Notes: a model not told the origin generated them from the sequence alone. Positions 1-8,334 are shown, counted from the stretch's first letter. The stretch is 64,000 nt of DNA from Prevotella sp. (GCA_017538195.1 JAFYJH010000145.1:1-64000), one strand, 5' to 3'. Numbers and translations are program-made.

Positions 1-2
1 AC

Positions 3-830
3 ACCATCTTCTTCTTCGATGGTAACAAACTTTTGGCTTTTGGTAACGGCTATTATGCGAAGGGTCGCGATGTTGCTGCTGCCAATGGAGAAAGTGTCGA
101 TTACTGGTTCGAGGAGAGCACGAAGACTGCTGGTAAGTATGCTGTCCGCTTCAACCCCGATGGTGGCACAAACCGCTTCCTCTATGCTTGGGATGCTTCT
201 AAGAACTATGCAGACCAGAACAGTAGCGACCACGCTAACTGCGTATTCACGCTTGAGGAAGTGACCGAACTCCCAGTTACGCTGAACGGGTATGATTGCA
301 AGGACGGTCAGGTGCGTTGGATTGCTACGTTTGCTGCTCCTGTGGCCGTTTCGTCGGTTGAAGGTGCCGAGATTTACAAGACGACCGAAAAGGATGGCTA
401 CGTGGAGGCTGAGCTTGCCAATGTGACGGGTATTCCTGCTGAAACTGCTGTTCTGCTCGTTTCGGAAGAAGATCCGGGCGCTCCTGTTATGGTTTTCCTT
501 GGCGAGACCGAAGATGCTGTCACGACAGCTTTGCAGCCGCTGTATGCTTGCGAGAAGGGCAAGGAAGGTCTGTTCCTCGGCAAGATTGAAGATTCTGTTG
601 CCGGTTTCATTGCGCTCGATTCTGAGACGGAAACTGGTGGCTTCACGGGCTTTGTTGCTGACGACGGCAATGGTGCCAAGGAGCTTGTCTTCGAAAGCGA
701 TGCAACCTGCATCAATACGATTGAAAACGGTGCTGAAAACGGTGCTGTGTTCAACCTGCAGGGTCAGCGTGTGAATAAGGCGCAGAAGGGTGTTTACATT
801 CAGAACGGACGCAAGGTTGTTCTGAAGTAA
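3..830 (+). CDS. Secreted protein, C-terminal part (5' end outside window)
   Basis: The frame is open from the first base of the window, so only the last 275 or so residues are seen. I recognise no catalytic domain. The last 30 residues (FNLQGQRV, then KGVYIQNGRKVVLK) match a C-terminal tail common on secreted or surface proteins of Prevotella-like Bacteroidales, where a short 'LQGQ+V...KG+YI.NGKK' module ends the chain. The upstream part is acidic and rich in Val, Ala and Gly, like a beta-sandwich accessory domain. A strong hairpin terminator follows about 45 bp after the stop. The function of the missing N-terminal part is unknown. Confidence 0.75.
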   Translation, partial: TIFFFDGNKLLAFGNGYYAKGRDVAAANGESVDYWFEESTKTAGKYAVRFNPDGGTNRFLYAWDASKNYADQNSSDHANCVFTLEEVTELPVTLNGYDCKDGQVRWIATFAAPVAVSSVEGAEIYKTTEKDGYVEAELANVTGIPAETAVLLVSEEDPGAPVMVFLGETEDAVTTALQPLYACEKGKEGLFLGKIEDSVAGFIALDSETETGGFTGFVADDGNGAKELVFESDATCINTIENGAENGAVFNLQGQRVNKAQKGVYIQNGRKVVLK

Positions 831-866
831 GACCCACCCCCAACCCCTCCCCGCTGGGAGGGGAGA
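831..866. repeat. REP-like GC-rich hairpin element P1
   Basis: A C-rich 5' segment is followed by a palindrome, CCCCTCCCC (844-852), loop, GGGAGGGG (856-863). The same layout (A-GACCCACCCC-nA-hairpin) recurs at 1167 and, reversed, at 57081, and in variant form at 6632, 6761, 8212, 8335, 44080, 44802, 45631 and 48567. It starts directly after the stop codon of the preceding gene. Confidence 0.75.
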
Positions 867-876
867 ATAAAAAAAG

Positions 877-910
877 TCGGGAACGCTTTCGAGTGTTCCC
901 GATTTTTTTT
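877..910 (+). terminator. Rho-independent terminator of the first gene
   Basis: An 11-bp stem (TCGGGAAC with GTTCCCGA, extended by three pairs) closes a TTCG tetraloop and is followed by eight T. It ends the upstream gene. Confidence 0.9.
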
Positions 911-940
911 GTGAAAAATTTTGCGCTTTCCCGATTTTTT

Positions 941-1166
941 ATGGATGCCATCGGCATCGGACAAGGGTAGCCAGTTATGCAGGGCAGCCATCGGTTGCCC
1001 GAAATGACTGGGACATTATATGGCAACAAAAACGGAAACAATGCCGTAGGTATTGGATAAAAAAATCGCGTACCCAAAGGCACGCTTTATTATTTGATTG
1101 ATTTCCCATCATCCAGCCATTTCGCTTCGCTCATAGCAGGCTACCCCTGTCTAATGCCTACGGCAT
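941..1166. repeat. Inverted-repeat (REP/BIME-like) non-coding element
   Basis: The two ends are imperfect inverted copies of each other. 1139-1166 begins GGCTACCCCTGTC and ends ATGCCTACGGCAT; the reverse complement of 942-969 matches it at 23 of 28 positions. A third partial copy, ATGCCGTAGG, lies at 1041-1050. Small hairpins sit at 944-958 and near 982-1000. No open frame fills the interval. It resembles REP pairs of the kind linked to Y1 (RAYT) transposases, but no transposase is present. Together with P1, P2 and the terminator it fills the 831-1258 gap. Confidence 0.5.
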
Positions 1167-1202
1167 AAGACCCACCCCGACCCCTCCCCAAATGGAAGGG
1201 AG
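1167..1202. repeat. REP-like GC-rich hairpin element P2
   Basis: AGACCCACCCC, then GACCCCTCCCC, loop, GGAAGGGAGAA: the same layout as the element at 831. The stem is slightly degraded (CCCTCCCC against GGAAGGG). It abuts the inverted-repeat element ending at 1166. Confidence 0.65.
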
Positions 1203-1225
1203 AATGAAATGAGAATAGCATTTGG

Positions 1226-1276
1226 CTTAACTTCTTAACTTCGTAACTTCTTAACTCCCTAACTCCTTAACTCCTC
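1226..1276. repeat. Short tandem repeat, octamer CTTAACTT/C, over the 3' end of manA
   Basis: Period 8, six full copies plus a partial one: CTTAACTT twice, CGTAACTT, CTTAACTC, CCTAACTC, CTTAACTC, CTCAAC. The array contains the manA stop codon (1259-1261) and its last five codons, so the protein terminus EELRS is repeat-derived. The same word reversed (GGAGTTAA) recurs at 61149-61199 next to another stop codon. Confidence 0.85.
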
Positions 1277-2233
1277 AACAAACGTTTCCAAAAACTTGAT
1301 GCTTCCTTCGACTTTCAGCGTGGTGGCGGTGGCAGGCAGAAGGACGGTTTCGCCGGCGCGGAGCACGAAATGGGTGCCGTCGGGTTCGGTGATGATGGCG
1401 GCACCGCCCAAGCCGATGAGGATGACGAAACTGTCGAGAGAAGTGTAATCGAGTTCGGTAGGTTGGTCGAGGTCATAGACGGCGGTCGTGAAATAAGGAC
1501 AGCGGACGAGTTCCACGCGACGGTTTTTCTCGGGTGTGTAGTGCGTCTGGTAGTCGGGCAGCACGGCGTAGTCGATGCTTTCGGCAGCCAGTTCGGTGTG
1601 CAGTTCGCGAGGCCGTCCGAGGTCGTCGTGGCGGTCGAAATCGTAGATGCGGTAGGTGACATCGCTCGTCTGCTGGATTTCCGCGAGGAAACAGCCCGAG
1701 CCGATGGCGTGGATGCGTCCGGCAGGCAGGAAAAAGCAGTCGCCCTCGCCGACGGGATAGCGAGAAATGGCCTCGGTGATGGTCTTTTCGGCGACCATCC
1801 GCTTGTATTCGTCGGGCGTGATTTGCCGATTGAGACCGCAGAGCAGCGTGGCTTCCGGCTCCGACGGCATCAGATACCACATTTCCGTTTTCCCTCGCTC
1901 GCGGCCTTGTCGTCGGGCGATTTCGTCGGTGGGGTGCACTTGGATGGAAAGGTCGTCGCGCGCGTCGATGAACTTGACGAGCAGCGGAAATTCCGTGCCG
2001 AATCGCTTGAAATTGGCTCGTCCGACGAGATTTTCACGTTGTTCCGCCACCAGTTCGTTGAGTTTTCGTCCGGCATCCGGCCCTTCGCTCACGACAGTTT
2101 CGTTTTCCTTGACACCACTGATTTCCCAACTCTCGCCGATTTTCCGCAGCGAGGTTTGGATGTTCTTGAAAGGCGCAATTTTCGTGCCTCCCCAGATGGT
2201 ATTTTTCAGAATCGGAGTAAATTTATAATACAT
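1259..2233 (-). CDS. manA: Mannose-6-phosphate isomerase, cupin type I
   Basis: It interconverts mannose-6-phosphate and fructose-6-phosphate, linking mannose use and GDP-mannose synthesis to glycolysis. The 324-residue length is normal for the short class. Zinc ligands are visible: Q98 and H100 in IQVHPTD, E117 in KTEMWYL, H175 in PAGRIHAIGSG. The start is the ATG giving MYYKFTPILKNTIWGG, where the family normally begins; the frame is open for 23 more codons upstream, but that part is not protein-like. A TAAATTTGC promoter box ends only four bases before this ATG, so the mRNA may be leaderless. The last codons lie in a tandem repeat. Confidence 0.93.
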   Translation of the reverse strand: MYYKFTPILKNTIWGGTKIAPFKNIQTSLRKIGESWEISGVKENETVVSEGPDAGRKLNELVAEQRENLVGRANFKRFGTEFPLLVKFIDARDDLSIQVHPTDEIARRQGRERGKTEMWYLMPSEPEATLLCGLNRQITPDEYKRMVAEKTITEAISRYPVGEGDCFFLPAGRIHAIGSGCFLAEIQQTSDVTYRIYDFDRHDDLGRPRELHTELAAESIDYAVLPDYQTHYTPEKNRRVELVRCPYFTTAVYDLDQPTELDYTSLDSFVILIGLGGAAIITEPDGTHFVLRAGETVLLPATATTLKVEGSIKFLETFVEELRS

Positions 2234-2237
2234 CGGT

Positions 2238-2246
2238 GCAAATTTA
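2238..2246 (-). promoter_or_regulatory. -7 box of manA promoter (possibly leaderless)
   Basis: TAAATTTGC on the minus strand fits the Bacteroidetes TAnnTTTG box. It sits so close to the ATG at 2233 that transcription should begin at or within the start codon. Confidence 0.55.
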
Positions 2247-2291
2247 CGAATATTTTTTTTGGTTTTTGCTGTTTTTGTCGCGATTTTTTCG

Positions 2292-2300
2292 TATTTTTGC
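2292..2300 (+). promoter_or_regulatory. -7 box for the symporter gene
   Basis: TATTTTTGC lies 65 bp upstream of the symporter start, with T-rich TTTTTG stretches farther upstream. It fits TAnnTTTG; the -33 element is not clear. Confidence 0.45.
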
Positions 2301-2365
2301 ACTTACTTCTGAACTCAAACCTGTTTTTCTATTGAATTGAAATCAAATTTTAACGATAAAATCTT

Positions 2366-3772
2366 ATGGAACATAAGACTGAAAGAGGCAATTTCGGCAG
2401 CAAACTGGGTGTGATTCTGGCGACGGCAGGCTCGGCTGTGGGCTTGGGCAACATTTGGCGATTCCCCTATATGGCCGGCGAGAACGGCGGTGCTGCCTTC
2501 ATTCTGATTTATTTGGTTTGCGTGTTGCTGTTGGGCATTCCGTGTATGGTCAGCGAGTTTATCGTCGGTCGTCGGGGCGGCACGAATGCGAGTCGTGTTT
2601 TCTCGAAGGTGGCGATGGAGAGCGGTCGAAAATCGCTGTTCGGGGCGCATCTTTTCCCGAAATTCATCGGTTATATGGGCATCCTGACCGGCTTTCTGAT
2701 TATCAGTTACTACGCGGTGGTGTCGGGTTGGTGTTTGCAGTATGTCTATGCGTCGGCGGCAGGAGAGTTGTCGGGCGACGTGAACTATATCACGAAATAT
2801 TTCGAGGACTTTTCTTCCTCGCCGCTGTTGCCGGTGGTTTGGACGGTGGTGATTTTGGTTTTGAGCCATCTGATTATCTGTCGCGGCGTGAGTGGCGGCA
2901 TCGAGAAGGCATCGAAGTTGCTGATGCCTTTGCTGTTTGTTCTGTTGTTGCTGCTTGTCGGTTCGTCGTGCTTGTTGCCGGGGGCTTCAAAGGGCATTTC
3001 GTTCTTGCTGAAACCCGATTTTTCGGGCATCAATCGCGGTGTTTTCCTCGGTGCGCTCGGTCAGGCGTTTTTCTCGCTGAGCATCGGAATGGGAGCGCTG
3101 AGTACCTACGCGAGTTATTTCAACCGCAAGACCAATCTCGTGTCGTCGGCGGTGCAGATTTCGTTGGTCGATTCGTTGGTGGCGATTCTCGCCGGACTGA
3201 TGATTTTTCCGGCGGCGTTCTCGGTGGGCGTGAGCCCTGGCAGCGGTCCGTCGTTGGTGTTCATCACGCTGCCCAACGTGTTCAGTCAGGCCTTTGCGTC
3301 GATGCCCACCGTGGGTTGGGCGGTGGCGTTGCTGTTCTACGTGCTGTTGTCGTTGGCCGCGCTGACTTCGCTGATGTCGCTCCACGAGGTTTTGACGGCG
3401 TTCTGCGTCGAGGAACTGCACGTTTCGCGTAATCGCGGAACGCTGATTGTGACGGTTTTGGCCTGCGTCGTGGGCGCGTTTTGTTCGCTGTCGCTCGGCG
3501 GTCGTGAGGGACTTTCGATTGCCGGACAGTCGCTGTTCGACGCTTTCGACTTCGTCACGGGTCAGATTATGCTGCCCCTCGGCGGTTTCCTGACCTGTCT
3601 GTTCTTGGGTTGGGGCGTGTCGAAACGCATCGTGCGCGACGAATTGTTCACGGGTTACGGCGGTTCGGAGGCTTCGCGGCAGTTGCTGTTCAGCGTGTTC
3701 CTCTTCCTGATTCGCGTGGTTTGTCCGATTGCCATCGCCGCCATTTTCCTGCATCAGTTCGGCGTGATTTAA
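2366..3772 (+). CDS. Sodium-dependent symporter, NSS/SNF family
   Basis: An inner-membrane transporter of the LeuT-fold NSS family that couples Na+ to uptake of an amino acid or related amine. The 468 residues give about eleven hydrophobic segments. The N-terminal signature (residues ~10-40: ATAGSAVGLGNIWRFPY, then GENGGAAF) is the unwound first helix that holds substrate and sodium. FFSLSIGMGALSTYASYF (about residue 235) is the sixth-helix signature. The substrate cannot be told from sequence. It is divergent from manA and 21 bp ahead of the HhH protein, which may be cotranscribed. Confidence 0.9.
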   Translation: MEHKTERGNFGSKLGVILATAGSAVGLGNIWRFPYMAGENGGAAFILIYLVCVLLLGIPCMVSEFIVGRRGGTNASRVFSKVAMESGRKSLFGAHLFPKFIGYMGILTGFLIISYYAVVSGWCLQYVYASAAGELSGDVNYITKYFEDFSSSPLLPVVWTVVILVLSHLIICRGVSGGIEKASKLLMPLLFVLLLLLVGSSCLLPGASKGISFLLKPDFSGINRGVFLGALGQAFFSLSIGMGALSTYASYFNRKTNLVSSAVQISLVDSLVAILAGLMIFPAAFSVGVSPGSGPSLVFITLPNVFSQAFASMPTVGWAVALLFYVLLSLAALTSLMSLHEVLTAFCVEELHVSRNRGTLIVTVLACVVGAFCSLSLGGREGLSIAGQSLFDAFDFVTGQIMLPLGGFLTCLFLGWGVSKRIVRDELFTGYGGSEASRQLLFSVFLFLIRVVCPIAIAAIFLHQFGVI

Positions 3773-3793
3773 TCCTTTGAAACGACGGTCGGA

Positions 3794-4732
3794 ATGCACA
3801 TCAGGGAATTTTTCCATATCCGAAAAGGCGACCGCACGGCGATGCTCGTTTTGTTGGCTGTGACGGTGCTTGTCATCGTGCTGTTCCGCTTTCTCGGCAG
3901 TCACGAAACGACACCTTTCGACTCGACCGATAGCCTCGATGTCGCCCGATTTCATGAGGAAAAATCGCGTTACGGCGACGAAAAAAAACGCTATCAGAAC
4001 AGCGATTTCGAGGATTTTTCGGCTTCGTCGGCGGAACTGTTCCCTTTCGACCCGAACACGGCCTCGGCAGACGAACTTCTGCGGCTCGGACTGAAGCCGT
4101 GGCAGGTGAAAAATATGATGAAATATCGCTCGAAAGGCGGTGTTTATCGGAAAGCGGCGGACTTTGCGAAACTCTACGGCTTGACGGCGGAGAAATTCAA
4201 GCAGTTGGAGCCGTATCTGCGCTTCACGGGCGACCATCGGCCTGCGTCGGACTTGTTTGCGGCGGAAAAATCGTCGGTTTCGGCTGACGAAAATCGTCGG
4301 GAACGCGACACGCTGCGCTATCCCGTGAAGTTGAAGGCCGACGAATACGTTACCATCGATATGAACCACCTCGACACTGCGCAGTTGCGGAAAGTGCCCG
4401 GCATCGGGAGTTATTTTGCGCGGAAAATCGTGGATTACGGTCGGCAGTTGGGCGGTTATGTCAGCGTGGAGCAGTTGTCGGAAATCGACGGCTTCCCCAA
4501 GGAGTCGCTGCCTTATTTCTCGCTCGGTTGGACAAATATCCGCAAACTCAATCTGAACGCGCTGACAATCAATCAGTTGAAGCGACATCCGTACATCAAT
4601 TTCCATCAGGCGCGAGCCATCGTCGATCGGCGTCGCTTGCACGGTTCGCTGAAAAATATCGACGACCTGCGGCTGCTGCCCGAATTTCCCGACGAGGCCA
4701 TCAGTCGGCTTGCGCCGTATGTGGAGTTTTAA
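3794..4732 (+). CDS. Membrane-anchored helix-hairpin-helix protein (ComEA-like)
   Basis: 312 residues. A single membrane segment (MLVLLAVTVLVIVLFRFLG, ~17-35) is followed by a charged linker and three helix-hairpin-helix units: FDPNTASADELLRLGL (~84), IDMNHLDTAQLRKVPGIG (~187) and LNLNALTINQLKRHPYI (~250). The middle unit keeps the classic VPGIG turn, which binds DNA without sequence preference. ComEA-type proteins hold incoming DNA outside the inner membrane during uptake. Many Bacteroidetes have such a protein without a proven competence role, so DNA uptake here is inference. It follows the symporter by 21 bp. Confidence 0.8.
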   Translation: MHIREFFHIRKGDRTAMLVLLAVTVLVIVLFRFLGSHETTPFDSTDSLDVARFHEEKSRYGDEKKRYQNSDFEDFSASSAELFPFDPNTASADELLRLGLKPWQVKNMMKYRSKGGVYRKAADFAKLYGLTAEKFKQLEPYLRFTGDHRPASDLFAAEKSSVSADENRRERDTLRYPVKLKADEYVTIDMNHLDTAQLRKVPGIGSYFARKIVDYGRQLGGYVSVEQLSEIDGFPKESLPYFSLGWTNIRKLNLNALTINQLKRHPYINFHQARAIVDRRRLHGSLKNIDDLRLLPEFPDEAISRLAPYVEF

Positions 4733-4737
4733 AAACA

Positions 4738-4768
4738 GTTCATAGTTCATAGTTCAAAATTCATAGTT
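4738..4768. repeat. Short tandem repeat, heptamer GTTCATA
   Basis: GTTCATA twice, then GTTCAAAA and TTCATAG, just after the HhH stop codon. The same heptamer forms a four-copy array at 41932-41959. Confidence 0.75.
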
Positions 4769-4816
4769 TTTGCTAATCATAACATAATTTTTAATTTTTA
4801 ATTCTTAATTTATAAA

Positions 4817-6082
4817 ATGATTCTCGCCCCTTTCAGTCGCCCGTTTTCGATGATGGCAAAGCCCGTCGGAGCCCGTTGCAACCTCGCTTGCACCTATTGT
4901 TATTACCTTGAGAAAGCCAACCTGACCAAAGGAAATGGCGTGATGGACGACAAACTGCTCGAAACCTTCATTCGGCAGTACATCGAGGCGCAAACCGTGC
5001 CCTTCGTGCAGTTCACGTGGCACGGCGGCGAACCGCTGATGCGCAACATCCGCTTTTTCAAACTCGCGCTCGACTTTCAGAAACGCTACGCGGGCGGTCG
5101 GACCATCGAAAACAGCATCCAGACCAACGGCACACTTCTCACCGACGAATGGTGCCGATTTTTCGCGGAAAATCGCTTCCTCGTGGGCATTTCCATCGAC
5201 GGACCGCGACAGCATCACGACGCTTTCCGCCATACGCGACGCGGCACTTCGACCTTCGACGACGTGATGCGCGGCATCGATTTGCTCAACAAACACGGTG
5301 TCGATTGGAACGCTTTGGCGACCGTGAACAGCGCGAATGTCGTCGAACCACGCGAATTTTACGAGTTTTTCCGCGAAATCGGTTGCCAATTCCTGCAATT
5401 TACGCCGGTTGTGGAACGTGGAAAAATCGAGGAAGGAGGAACGAGGAACGAGGAACGAGGAGCGAGGAGCGAGGAAGGTCGAAATTCGACGAATGAAGGA
5501 CTTTCCAAGTTGCCCGGATTCGACGGCAGCGGCGAACTGATGCCTTATTCCGTGCGAGCCGAGCAGTGGGGGCGTTTTCTCTGCGAAGTTTTTGACCTCT
5601 GGGTTCGGCGCGATGTCGGACGGCTTTTCGTGCAGATGTTTGACACGACGCTGGCGAACTGGGTTGGCGAGATGCCCGGCGTTTGCACCTTGAGCAAGAC
5701 CTGCGCCAACAGCGCCGTCATCGAGGCCGACGGCACCGTCTATGACTGCGACCACTTCGTTTTTCCGCAGTATCGGCTCGGCAACCTGCGCGACAACACC
5801 ATCCTCGAACTCATCTACAGCCCTCAGCATCAGCAGTTTGCGCGTCAGAAAACCGACCAACTCGCCTCGCAGTGCAAGTCGTGCGAGTGGCTTTTCGCCT
5901 GCCACGGCGAGTGTCCGCGCAACCGTTTCCTGCCCGACACCGACGGCCGCTTCACCGTCAATTACCTCTGCGAAGGCTATCGCCAGTTCTTCCAGCACGT
6001 CGCGCCCTACATGAAATTCATGGCCGACGAACTTCGTGCGAAACGTCCGCCTGCGAATGTGATGGAGTTGTTCAAATCGTGA
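4817..6082 (+). CDS. Anaerobic sulfatase-maturating enzyme (radical SAM, SPASM)
   Basis: It oxidises the active-site Ser or Cys of sulfatases to formylglycine in the cytoplasm without oxygen. The radical SAM cluster motif CNLACTYC spans residues 21-28. C-terminal auxiliary-cluster cysteines are visible in CTLSKTCANS, VYDCDHF and CKSCEWLFACHGECPRNRF. Both sulfatases in the window (11049 and 57744) carry Ser in the maturation site, which requires this enzyme class. Residues ~207-229 are a low-complexity insert (RNEERGARSEEGR) encoded by a tandem heptamer; it lies between the two catalytic halves and keeps the frame. Confidence 0.93.
   Translation: MILAPFSRPFSMMAKPVGARCNLACTYCYYLEKANLTKGNGVMDDKLLETFIRQYIEAQTVPFVQFTWHGGEPLMRNIRFFKLALDFQKRYAGGRTIENSIQTNGTLLTDEWCRFFAENRFLVGISIDGPRQHHDAFRHTRRGTSTFDDVMRGIDLLNKHGVDWNALATVNSANVVEPREFYEFFREIGCQFLQFTPVVERGKIEEGGTRNEERGARSEEGRNSTNEGLSKLPGFDGSGELMPYSVRAEQWGRFLCEVFDLWVRRDVGRLFVQMFDTTLANWVGEMPGVCTLSKTCANSAVIEADGTVYDCDHFVFPQYRLGNLRDNTILELIYSPQHQQFARQKTDQLASQCKSCEWLFACHGECPRNRFLPDTDGRFTVNYLCEGYRQFFQHVAPYMKFMADELRAKRPPANVMELFKS
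5437..5475. repeat. Tandem heptamer AGGAACG inside the sulfatase-maturase gene
   Basis: Three AGGAACG, two AGGAGCG and a partial copy, read in frame as Glu/Arg-rich sequence. The same word occurs at 12581-12601 (after the sulfatase gene) and reversed inside the helicase gene at 56563-56588. Confidence 0.9.
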
Positions 6083-6131
6083 CATAAAACAAAAAAAATG
6101 TTATTTTCTCGACTTTTCATTTACTTATTCG

Positions 6132-6139
6132 TACCTTTG
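6132..6139 (+). promoter_or_regulatory. -7 box of dsbD promoter
   Basis: TACCTTTG, 45 bp before the dsbD start, in AT-rich sequence. It is an exact TAnnTTTG match; no good -33 TTTG is seen. Confidence 0.5.
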
Positions 6140-6183
6140 TGAGCGAAATGAGCGTTTTAGAATGATCAAAATCAAAAAATAAT

Positions 6184-8226
6184 ATGAAAAAACTGACAAT
6201 TATCTGTCTTTTGCTGTCTGTTTTCGGGCTGTCGATACAGGCACAGATGCAAGATCCCGTGAAGTTCACGACGGAGTTGAAAACGGGCTCGGGAGCCGAG
6301 GCCGAAATGATTTTCAAGGCGACCATCGCACCCGGATGGCACGTGTATTCGACGAATCTGGGACAGGACGGTCCCATCGAGGCGTCGCTGCATGTGAACA
6401 AGATGGACGGTGCGGAATTGGTGGGAAAACTCACGCCGCATGGCAAGGAAATTTCGCAGTTCGACGAAATGTTCGGAATGAAACTGCGGTATTTTGAAAA
6501 CGCTGTGCAGTTCGTGCAGAAAGTGAAGTTCACGAAGCCGCAGTACGACATCGATGCGTACTTGGAATGGGGCGCGTGCAACGACGAAATGTGTATGCCG
6601 CCGGGCGAGGCCGCGCTGAAAGCGAGTGGGAAGGCCCCCGTCAGCCTCTCCCCTGACCCCTCTCCCACTGGAGAGGGGAAAGAGGATTCCCAAGAAATGA
6701 AGGAGGAAATTGCTCCAGAAAATGTCCAAAACGACACGATTATCACCGATAGCGTGGCAGCCTCCCCCAGTGGGGGGAGGTTGGAGGGGGCTTCCCTCTG
6801 GCGCCCCGTCATTTCCGAACTACGCGCATTGGGCAGTGGCGACAACATCGCGAACCATTCGCTGTGGTACATTCTGCTGATGGGCTTCGTCGGCGGACTG
6901 TTGGCGGTGGCGATGCCGTGCATCTGGCCGATCATCCCGATGACGGTGAGTTTCTTCCTGAAACGGGCGAAAGACGACAAGAAAAAAGGCATCAAAGACG
7001 CTTTCACCTACGGCATTTCCATCATCGTGATTTATTTGGCTTTGGGATTGCTCGTTACCGCGTTTTTCGGCTCAGACACGCTCAACGCGCTCTCGACCAA
7101 TGCCATTTTCAACATTTTCCTCTTCCTCTTGCTCGTCATTTTCGCACTGTCGTTCTTCGGATGGTTTGAAATCAAACTGCCCGACCGCTGGGCGAATGCA
7201 GTCGATACGAAAGCCTCATCGACGAGCGGACTGCTGTCGATTTTCCTGATGGCGTTCACGCTCGTGCTGGTTTCGTTCTCGTGTACCGCGCCGATTATCG
7301 GCCTTTTGCTCGTGGAAACGACGACGAGCGGCAACTGGGTGGCTCCGGCACTCGGAATGTTCGGATTTGCGCTCGCCCTCGCCCTGCCGTTCACGCTGTT
7401 CGCGCTCTTCCCGCAGTGGCTGAAGCAGGCTCCGAAGTCGGGTTCGTGGATGACAACCATCAAAATCGTGTTGGGCTTCATCGAATTGGCCTTCGCGCTG
7501 AAATTCTTCTCGGTGGCCGACCTCGCCTACGGCTGGCATTTGCTCGACCGCGAAGTGTTCCTGTCGCTTTGGATTGTGATTTTCGTCCTGCTCGGCGCGT
7601 ATCTCGTGGGTTGGCTGAAGTTCCAAGAAGACGAAATCGGCGGCAACATCAACAAGCCGATGCCCGTGCTTTGCATTATGGGCGGATTGATTTCGTTTGC
7701 CTTCGCCGTCTATATGATTCCGGGTCTGTGGGGTGCGCCGTGTAAGGCCGTGAGTGCTTTTGCGCCGCCGATTAACACGCAGGATTTCAACTTGAATACG
7801 AAAACCGTTGAGGCGCGTTTCACCGACTACGAACAAGGAATGGCAGCCGCGAAAGCCGAAGGAAAACCAGTTTTCATCGACTTCACGGGCTTCGGTTGCG
7901 TGAATTGTCGGAAGATGGAGGCTGCTGTGTGGACTGATCCGCGTGTGGCCGACAAATTGAAGAAGGATTTCGTGCTGATTTCGCTGTTCGTCGATGACAA
8001 AACGCCGCTCGCCGAGCCGTTTGAAGTGACCGACGACGAAGGAAACACGAAAACGCTGCGCACGGTCGGCGCGAAGTGGAGTTATCTGCAAAGCCACAAG
8101 TTCGGCGCGAATGCCCAGCCGTTCTACGTCATCGTCGATGCCGACGGCAATCCGCTCACAGGCTCATACGGCTACAAAGAAGATGTTTCTGCGTTCCTTG
8201 AATTTCTTCAGAGCCCCCTAAAATAG
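6184..8226 (+). CDS. dsbD: Thiol:disulfide interchange protein DsbD
   Basis: It carries reducing power from cytoplasmic thioredoxin across the inner membrane to periplasmic partners. 680 residues: signal peptide (cut after SIQAQ), an N-terminal alpha-like domain (~25-145), an eight-helix core (~225-520) with the two conserved cysteines in MPCIWPIIPMT and SFSCTAPIIG, and a C-terminal thioredoxin domain with CVNC in FGCVNCRKMEAAVW. Between the periplasmic domain and the membrane core (~149-207) two REP-like hairpins are translated in frame (SLSPDPSPTGEGK and SPSGGRLEGAS). A third hairpin supplies the last residues (SPLK) and the TAG stop. Confidence 0.93.
   Translation: MKKLTIICLLLSVFGLSIQAQMQDPVKFTTELKTGSGAEAEMIFKATIAPGWHVYSTNLGQDGPIEASLHVNKMDGAELVGKLTPHGKEISQFDEMFGMKLRYFENAVQFVQKVKFTKPQYDIDAYLEWGACNDEMCMPPGEAALKASGKAPVSLSPDPSPTGEGKEDSQEMKEEIAPENVQNDTIITDSVAASPSGGRLEGASLWRPVISELRALGSGDNIANHSLWYILLMGFVGGLLAVAMPCIWPIIPMTVSFFLKRAKDDKKKGIKDAFTYGISIIVIYLALGLLVTAFFGSDTLNALSTNAIFNIFLFLLLVIFALSFFGWFEIKLPDRWANAVDTKASSTSGLLSIFLMAFTLVLVSFSCTAPIIGLLLVETTTSGNWVAPALGMFGFALALALPFTLFALFPQWLKQAPKSGSWMTTIKIVLGFIELAFALKFFSVADLAYGWHLLDREVFLSLWIVIFVLLGAYLVGWLKFQEDEIGGNINKPMPVLCIMGGLISFAFAVYMIPGLWGAPCKAVSAFAPPINTQDFNLNTKTVEARFTDYEQGMAAAKAEGKPVFIDFTGFGCVNCRKMEAAVWTDPRVADKLKKDFVLISLFVDDKTPLAEPFEVTDDEGNTKTLRTVGAKWSYLQSHKFGANAQPFYVIVDADGNPLTGSYGYKEDVSAFLEFLQSPLK
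6632..6678. repeat. REP-like hairpin P3, translated inside dsbD
   Basis: A C-rich leader is followed by CCCCTCTCC (6657-6665), a four-base loop and GGAGAGGGG (6670-6678). It reads in frame as a Ser/Pro-rich peptide. It pairs with the reversed element P4, 80 bp downstream. Confidence 0.85.
6761..6803. repeat. REP-like hairpin P4, translated inside dsbD
   Basis: CCTCCCCC, AGTG, GGGGGAGG (6761-6780), then GTTGGAGGGGGCTTCC. This is the reverse orientation of the P3 layout. The peptide SPSGGRLEGAS closely matches LPSGRLEGAS encoded by an element in purL. Confidence 0.85.
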
Positions 8227-8241
8227 GGGGTTGGGGGTCTT
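8212..8241. repeat. REP-like hairpin P5, supplying the dsbD stop codon
   Basis: GCCCCCTAAAATAGGGGG plus TTGGGGGTCTTA. The TAG stop of dsbD (8224-8226) is in the hairpin. It is the inverted partner of P6 at 8335, with about 93 bp of AT-rich sequence between them and no gene. Confidence 0.85.
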
Positions 8242-8334
8242 AGTCTTAATTCATCAAATAAAAAACAATGGCGATAGTTGTCGATAATATAAAACGATTT
8301 ATTAACAATGGGGATTGGGGAAAGATAAATGTCA

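Noticed and set aside
751..1083. Small frames on the minus strand in the 831-1258 gap
   Set aside because: They run through the terminator and repeats and have no protein-like features.
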